From Pullilachnospira sp963929535 (GTDB taxonomy: Bacteria > Bacillota > Clostridia > Lachnospirales > Lachnospiraceae): a DNA stretch of 64,000 nucleotides. The DNA is taken from the NCBI GenBank assembly GCA_963929535.1, contig CAWVIZ010000003.1, forward strand, positions 325,708-389,707. Reading direction: 5' to 3'. The notes beneath the pieces are model-generated. The model saw only the letters and a program-made list of their open reading frames with translations. It was not told the DNA's origin and ran no database searches. The position numbers and the translations under genes are program-made. Of this stretch, positions 59,657 to 64,000 are shown in pieces. The number at the start of each line of letters is the position of its first letter. Positions within the stretch are counted from its first letter, which is position 1.

Positions 59657-59717
59657 GCGCCGGATACGGCGCATAAGCTTTGTTACTTTCGTCGAAAGTA
59701 ACGCAAAAGCACTTTTG
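59657..59717. other. Candidate oriT: three hairpins upstream of the relaxase gene
   Basis: Within 61 bases lie GCGCCG-gata-CGGCGC, GTTACTTTCG-T-CGAAAGTAAC (21 bases, perfect) and CAAAAG-ca-CTTTTG. MobV relaxases usually act at inverted repeats directly upstream of their gene. The nick site cannot be placed. Confidence 0.4.
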
Positions 59718-59771
59718 ACAGCCGTTCCGTCCATCAAAAGCTGCCTTTGCGCCCTGCCGGGAGCTTTCGTC

Positions 59772-59954
59772 CTACGGACGGAGCGACTGTTCCTGTCGCT
59801 TTTCTTCTGCCGCCGTCAGTTCCATTTCCTCAAAAGTTTCATTGAGTGCGGCAATTCTCCAGGCTTCACTTTCGTAAAAATTGTTCACATTCCGGGTTCC
59901 CCATTCCGGCTGAATTATCCTCGAATCACACCTTTCTCGTTGTCTGTTATCCAC
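59772..59954 (-). CDS. Small hypothetical protein between relaxase and RepA genes
   Basis: 60 codons from a GTG at 59954, or about 38 from an internal GTG (VNNFYESEAWRIAALNETF), ending AAEEKRQEQSLRP. The charged helical sequence looks coding, but the ribosome binding site is poor and sits in a hairpin (AGGAGCGTG and CACGCTCCT) that could hide it. Either length is possible. Confidence 0.4.
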   Translation of the reverse strand: MDNRQRERCDSRIIQPEWGTRNVNNFYESEAWRIAALNETFEEMELTAAEEKRQEQSLRP

Positions 59955-59995
59955 AGGAGCGTGGCACGCTCCTGTTTATTATCCTCAAAGGAAAA

Positions 59996-60229
59996 CTACC
60001 AGCGGAAACTGTCCCACACTCCACGTTTATCCAGATATTCCTGTCTGGCTTTTTCCCGATCTTCCTGTGTGAGCGCAGTCTTATATTTTGCATATAATTC
60101 ATGGCGCACCATTGAATCCAATTTCTGCTCCAACCCCTGCCGGATTTCATTCAGACAATCATTATCTTCCATTAGATGATAGCGGAGCAGAGATACAAAT
60201 AATTCATAAGGGATTTGCACGTTCTTCAT
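59996..60229 (-). CDS. Small mobile-element protein, 77 residues
   Basis: From the ATG at 60229 with AAAGGATG before it: MKNVQIPYELFVSLLRYHLM, then a charged helical part (ALTQEDREKARQEYLDKRGVW). Short proteins of this kind are common between integrase and relaxase genes in Firmicutes mobilizable elements. Function unknown. Confidence 0.7.
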   Translation of the reverse strand: MKNVQIPYELFVSLLRYHLMEDNDCLNEIRQGLEQKLDSMVRHELYAKYKTALTQEDREKARQEYLDKRGVWDSFRW

Positions 60230-60329
60230 CACTTCATCCTTTCTGCGTCGGTTTGCGTCGGTAGCGTCGATAATTTCCATACTAGCCCGCTGTAAAAAAT
60301 ACCGTCGCAGCCGTCGCATATCGTCGCTT

Positions 60330-61460
60330 TTACTCTTTCGGCTCAAGCCGTTTAAGAATAATTTTTCTTTCATGCCCCCGCTTGTTATTATAGAAAATCC
60401 CATAATCGTTGAGCAGTTGGCTATTAGCTACATTCAGCTTTCTGGACAAGACATTCGCCTGTATCTGTATATCTGTCAGCTGACCTGCAAGTTCCGTTGC
60501 TGTTCCCTCCCATTCCGGCTTGTCTTCTGTCAGAAAGTTGTTGATTGCTTCCAGCAATGGATTCGGCGGCTGTTTCCACAACTCCGTCTCTGCCTTCTTA
60601 AATTTCCAAACACAATGCTCCCGGTCAAACTCTATGGTCAGTTCCTGATCCGGCTGGTCACGTCCCACAACATCCAGCACTGCCAGATTGTCAGTGCGCT
60701 TTTTCTTGTGCATAATGAACGCCCCGTCTGCCGCTCCAAGAAGCCCGTTTGTGCCGGAGATCATCTCAAAGCTATCCTCAGATTCCAGCTTACGTGTATG
60801 ATGTACCACTAATAGGCAGATACCGTATTTGTCGCTGAAAGATTTTAGCTTTGTCACAATCTCATAATCGCTGGAATAGCTGTACCTGTCCCCGCCGACC
60901 TCACGTACTTTCTGGAGCGTGTCAATGATAATCAGCCTTGCGTCAGTATGCTCTTTCAGGAATTCCTCAAATTGCCTGTCTAAGCCCTCATTCAAGGTTT
61001 TTGCCTGTGTCGCAAAATACAGATTATCCGCACATTCCACACCAAACATGACGGAGAGCCGCCGCTGAAGCCTTGCGTAATCGTCTTCCAACGCCAGATA
61101 CAGCACCGTCCCTTTTCGGACGGGATAATCCCATAAAGAGATCCCCATTGCCACATGGTAGGCAAGCTGCCCCATAAAAAATGATTTTCCTACTTTCGGT
61201 GCCCCCACAAAGAGGTAAGTGCCACCGTAAAGGAATCCATCTACAATCGGTGTTCTCGGCGGATAGACCGTATCGTACAGTTCCGTCATGGAAACGGTCT
61301 GAAGTCTGCCGCTCCCGGATTTCTCCGGGTTTTGTACGGCTTGCAGATTGATTTGTGCTGTTTCATTTGCTATAATTTCAGTGTGATTTTTTAATTGCGG
61401 CTGCGCCCCATCTGCGCCAACAGATGATACGGGAGCAGTCGTTTTTATTTTTTTTGTCAT
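60330..61460 (-). CDS. RepA-like AAA ATPase (AAA_25)
   Basis: 376 residues, start overlapping the mobC-like stop (ATGA), with AGGAG seven bases before. Walker A GAPKVGKSFF near 88, Walker B LIIIDTLQKV, and a RecA-type core like that of plasmid RepA helicases; the C-terminal 80 residues are probably a winged helix. It could support replication of the excised circle or its transfer. Confidence 0.9.
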   Translation of the reverse strand: MTKKIKTTAPVSSVGADGAQPQLKNHTEIIANETAQINLQAVQNPEKSGSGRLQTVSMTELYDTVYPPRTPIVDGFLYGGTYLFVGAPKVGKSFFMGQLAYHVAMGISLWDYPVRKGTVLYLALEDDYARLQRRLSVMFGVECADNLYFATQAKTLNEGLDRQFEEFLKEHTDARLIIIDTLQKVREVGGDRYSYSSDYEIVTKLKSFSDKYGICLLVVHHTRKLESEDSFEMISGTNGLLGAADGAFIMHKKKRTDNLAVLDVVGRDQPDQELTIEFDREHCVWKFKKAETELWKQPPNPLLEAINNFLTEDKPEWEGTATELAGQLTDIQIQANVLSRKLNVANSQLLNDYGIFYNNKRGHERKIILKRLEPKE

Positions 61461-61780
61461 TCATCTTCTCCTTTCAAACCGTATAATGTGATTGCGATTA
61501 CCTGCAGCGTGTAGAGCAGCTCATCATTGTCAGGGCTTAATGTTTTCAGCCGCTTTAATTCTTCATAGATAGCAGCCATCTGATTTTTCAGAGCCTTATA
61601 CACCCTCGGATTACCCTGTACTACTACGTCCCAGCACAGCAGACGCCTTGTGATATAATCCTGCTTTGTCAGACCGGACAGTGCAACCAAATCGTTAATC
61701 AGCTTTGCTTCCTCGTCCGATACCCGGAACGCTACTGTATGATTGCGCCATCGCCCTTTGTAATCAAGTGTTCTTTCCAT
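61457..61780 (-). CDS. MobC-like mobilization accessory protein
   Basis: 107 residues with AAAGGAG nine bases before the ATG at 61780. Starts with a ribbon-helix-helix-like region (HTVAFRVSDEEAKLINDLVALSGLTKQDYITRRL), typical of relaxosome MobC proteins that bind near oriT and help the relaxase. It overlaps the integrase end by 17 bases. Confidence 0.8.
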   Translation of the reverse strand: MERTLDYKGRWRNHTVAFRVSDEEAKLINDLVALSGLTKQDYITRRLLCWDVVVQGNPRVYKALKNQMAAIYEELKRLKTLSPDNDELLYTLQVIAITLYGLKGEDE

Positions 61781-62864
61781 TTGTGTTCTCCTTTGTCATT
61801 CTCTCCATTTCCAGTTTCTCCGCCATTTGCGTCTGCACCGTAGGGAACAGGTGAGCATAGCGGTAGGTGATTTTCTCGGCCTCATGCCCCATGCGCTCCC
61901 CAATCGCCAGCACAGAAAATCCCATGTTAATTAACAGAGAAACTGCGCTGTGACGAATATCATGCACCCGTATCTTCTTTACACCTGCCTGCTTCGCCCC
62001 TCGCTCCATTTCGTGGTTGAGATAGGATTTTGTGACCGTAAACATTCTCTCGTCCGGCTGAATATCATACAGCATTTTGATATATTCCTGTATTTCTTCG
62101 CAGAGAAATGGCGGCATTTTAATTGTACGGTTACTCTTTTTCGTTTTTGGGCTTGTGATAATGTCTCGTCCTTTAGAACGGTGATACGTCTTGCTGATCA
62201 TGACCGTCTGTTTCTCAAAATCAAAATCAGCAGGCGTAAGAGCCAGAAGCTCGCCAGAACGGATTCCACACCAGTAAAGCATTTCAAAGGCATAATAGGA
62301 ACGGGGCTTATCCATCATGGCTTCGGAAAATTTCAGATATTCTTCTTTCGTCCAGAAGTTCATTTCTTTCGGAACCTCATTTCCCATTGTTCCTGCTCTC
62401 CTTGCCGGATTGTAGGGCAGATTATAGAAGTTTACCGCATGGTTGAAAATCGCTGTCAGCTGGGCGTGTATCGTTTTCAGATAATCCCCTGAATAAGGCT
62501 TTCCTTTCTCGTCCCGGTATGCCATCAGTTCATTCTGCCATGCAATAACGTCCTTTGCTTCAATCTCTGCTATCTTTCGATTCCCGAAATACGGTAAAAT
62601 CTTTGTGCGGATTACATGGCTTTTAGATTCCCATGTGCTTTCTTTCACCCGCTGCTTTTTGTCAGCTTCATAAATCTCAAAGAAACTAGCAAACGTCATA
62701 TCCAGTTTCGCTCCCTGTTTCAGCATTACCTCATGCTCCCACGCTAGTGCTTCTCTCTTTGTAGCAAATCCCCGTTTCTGCGTCTGCTTCCGCTCCCCTT
62801 TCCAGTTCGTGAAACGATAGATTACCCGCCACGTTCCCGTAGCGTTATCTTTGTATACAGCCAT
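61764..62864 (-). CDS. Tyrosine integrase of the mobilizable element
   Basis: 366 residues with AAAGGAG before the ATG. AP2-like arm-binding N-terminus (MAVYKDNATGTWRVIYRF), core-binding domain, and catalytic residues Arg in CGIRSGELLAL, HDIRHSAVSLL, GHEAEKITYRYAHLF. It resembles Tn916-type and phage integrases. It would integrate the element at the att-like repeat noted at 56639 and 63924. Confidence 0.95.
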   Translation of the reverse strand: MAVYKDNATGTWRVIYRFTNWKGERKQTQKRGFATKREALAWEHEVMLKQGAKLDMTFASFFEIYEADKKQRVKESTWESKSHVIRTKILPYFGNRKIAEIEAKDVIAWQNELMAYRDEKGKPYSGDYLKTIHAQLTAIFNHAVNFYNLPYNPARRAGTMGNEVPKEMNFWTKEEYLKFSEAMMDKPRSYYAFEMLYWCGIRSGELLALTPADFDFEKQTVMISKTYHRSKGRDIITSPKTKKSNRTIKMPPFLCEEIQEYIKMLYDIQPDERMFTVTKSYLNHEMERGAKQAGVKKIRVHDIRHSAVSLLINMGFSVLAIGERMGHEAEKITYRYAHLFPTVQTQMAEKLEMERMTKENTNGKNT

Positions 62865-62882
62865 TTAATCATCTCCTTTCCG

Positions 62883-63062
62883 TCAATCGCTGTAACAAAC
62901 CTTTTTATGAAAAAATGTAGCGCTCACACGTCCCGCCACTGTCAGATAGCCCTGTTTCTGTAATTCTGCATTCAGTTCTCGCACAATCTGGTAGGCTTTT
63001 GACTTTGACACACGCAATTCCTCTGCCACTTCTTCCACTGTCATAAATGATCTTTCTGCCAT
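62883..63062 (-). CDS. Excisionase-type helix-turn-helix protein
   Basis: 59 residues from the ATG at 63062 with AGGGAG eight bases upstream. One winged helix-turn-helix of the MerR-like/HTH_17 type (MTVEEVAEELRVSKSKAYQIV). Directly upstream of the integrase gene, as expected for an Xis. Confidence 0.82.
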   Translation of the reverse strand: MAERSFMTVEEVAEELRVSKSKAYQIVRELNAELQKQGYLTVAGRVSATFFHKKVCYSD

Positions 63063-63274
63063 ACTGTCGTCTCCCTTTCTTAACCATTTTTGCTTAATAC
63101 CTATATGCATAATACTAAATAAATTCCGTTAAGTCAAGTGGTTTACAGAAAAATATTAACTTTTTTTATTTAAGTTTTTTCTTGCTATTCCTCTTGTGTC
63201 ATGCTATACTAAATTCAACAAATTTGTTTAAGTCAAAATGATTGTATCACTATAACTGCAACGGAGGTTTTATT

Positions 63275-63757
63275 ATGGCAATCGGCAAGCGAATCCGCTT
63301 TTTCCGTAATCGGAAAAGCATGACACAAAAACAACTCGGTGAAATTCTCGGCTTTCTCGGAAAGACCTCTGATGTCCGTGTAGCGCAATACGAATCCGAA
63401 GCCAGAAAACCCAAACTCGATCTCGTCAAAGAAATAGCTCACGTCTTTGATGTCAGTCCACGGGCAATCGACGTGCCGGATATAGACAGCTACCTTGGTC
63501 TTATGCACACCCTCTTTGCTCTGGAAGATATGTACGGGCTGAAAATCGGAGAGATTGACGGAGAAGTGTGTCTGCGGTTGGACAAATCCACCGGCTCCAC
63601 TTACTCCACCATGTTTGATATGTTCCATGCATGGCAGGAACAGGCTGCTCGTCTGGAACGGGGAGAAATCACAAAAAACGAATATGACCAATGGCGGTAT
63701 AATTATCCGGCGCTGGATACATCCGGACAATGGCATAAAGTTTCGCCTTCAAAGTAA
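63275..63757 (+). CDS. XRE-family regulator of the mobilizable element
   Basis: 160 residues; the ATG at 63275 has GGAGG seven bases upstream. N-terminal HTH_3 (FFRNRKSMTQKQLGEILGFLG, ARKPKLDLVKEIAHVFDVS) and a C-terminal region of unknown fold with WQEQAARLERGEITKNEYDQW. Divergent from the integrase operon across about 200 AT-rich bases, so it likely controls it. Confidence 0.88.
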   Translation: MAIGKRIRFFRNRKSMTQKQLGEILGFLGKTSDVRVAQYESEARKPKLDLVKEIAHVFDVSPRAIDVPDIDSYLGLMHTLFALEDMYGLKIGEIDGEVCLRLDKSTGSTYSTMFDMFHAWQEQAARLERGEITKNEYDQWRYNYPALDTSGQWHKVSPSK

Positions 63758-63830
63758 CTCAGCGATTATCTCGTAGAAGCCTTCAAAGACAGGCTAAAAC
63801 CAGACAAATAATAATTTCATTACAGACGCA

Positions 63831-63881
63831 AAAAACCTTACCGACTTTCAGCTTCATTTCTGAAAATCAGTAAGGTTTTCT
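63831..63881 (+). terminator. Terminator of the XRE gene
   Basis: AAAACCTTAC and GTAAGGTTTTC enclose a second pair (TTTCAG and CTGAAA) and are followed by a T-rich stretch. It follows the stop by about 75 bases. Confidence 0.75.
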
Positions 63882-63923
63882 GTTATTGAAGTATTCTGTT
63901 ATTCAGTGAGTGATACCCGAAAT

Positions 63924-63940
63924 GTTGCCAAATCGTTGCC
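63924..63940. other. Candidate right attachment site
   Basis: GTTGCCAAATCGTTGCC matches the core of the direct repeat at 47734-47750 in 14 of 17 positions (two GTTGCC units eleven bases apart). It lies beyond the last gene of the mobilizable element. Confidence 0.4.
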
Positions 63941-64000
63941 AACGCTTAAACAAATTTGCTTGCAACCCGTATAAACGCTGGGTTTTTGGAGTTCATTTCA

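Overview
The window reads as a chromosome segment of a gut-type Clostridia, most likely Lachnospiraceae. The evidence is a mid-GC Gram-positive gene style with strong AGGAGG ribosome binding sites, YesM/YesN two-component systems, a stand-alone UgpC/MsmX sugar ATPase, a YtvI-type membrane protein, a PucR-controlled YbhJ-type hydratase, long-form HPF, and IS66, Tn7-like and mobilizable elements of the kind common in that family. Assignment to a genus is not possible from the sequence alone.

Positions 1-37,500 are mostly core chromosome and mostly minus-strand. In order they hold: a sugar-type solute-binding lipoprotein (cut by the window edge) with its YesN/YesM system; an amidohydrolase; a coiled-coil protein; a truncated HAD protein; secA; hpf; an orphan HisA of the eukaryotic type; a second sugar-binding lipoprotein; a YtvI/AI-2E membrane protein; an RluA-type pseudouridine synthase; a 1.5-kb gene-free stretch with a near-consensus minus-strand promoter and many complementary segments; the YbhJ-like hydratase with its PucR regulator; a UgpC ATPase; a YesL protein; a VanS/VanR-like two-component pair; a TrpF-like protein with a changed active site; a D-2-hydroxyacid dehydrogenase with pgi; mtnN; a membrane-bound MerR regulator; an XRE membrane regulator; and an SseB/CYTH/LURP-one cluster. 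A 143-bp MITE-like repeat and its decayed relatives recur between these genes.

Positions 37,640-56,630 are a pile-up of mobile DNA. Two diverged IS66 copies each carry a RIT element (recombinase in trio, three overlapping tyrosine recombinases) at the same codon of tnpB, in opposite orientations. The second copy is complete; the first is rearranged and truncated. Between them lie a yjdF gene with a probable yjdF riboswitch, a Fic protein, a decayed Tn7-like tnsABC set with an iteron-like repeat array upstream of tnsA, and a three-gene operon (two tandem CxxC mini-proteins and a membrane protein) whose last gene is split by an IS630 element.

Positions 56,640-64,000 hold an integrative mobilizable element: a two-gene cargo of unknown function, a MobV-type relaxase, small accessory proteins, a RepA-like ATPase, a MobC-like protein, integrase, excisionase and an XRE regulator. 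Imperfect 85-bp direct repeats, one at 47,671 and the other split by the IS66 insertion at 50,263, flank the three-gene operon. Their GTTGCC-type core reappears near 63,924, which suggests accretion of elements at one attachment site.

The observations most worth following up are the candidate large structured RNA at 16.3-17.3 kb, the twin RIT-in-IS66 insertions, and the CxxC mini-protein operon flanked by att-like repeats.
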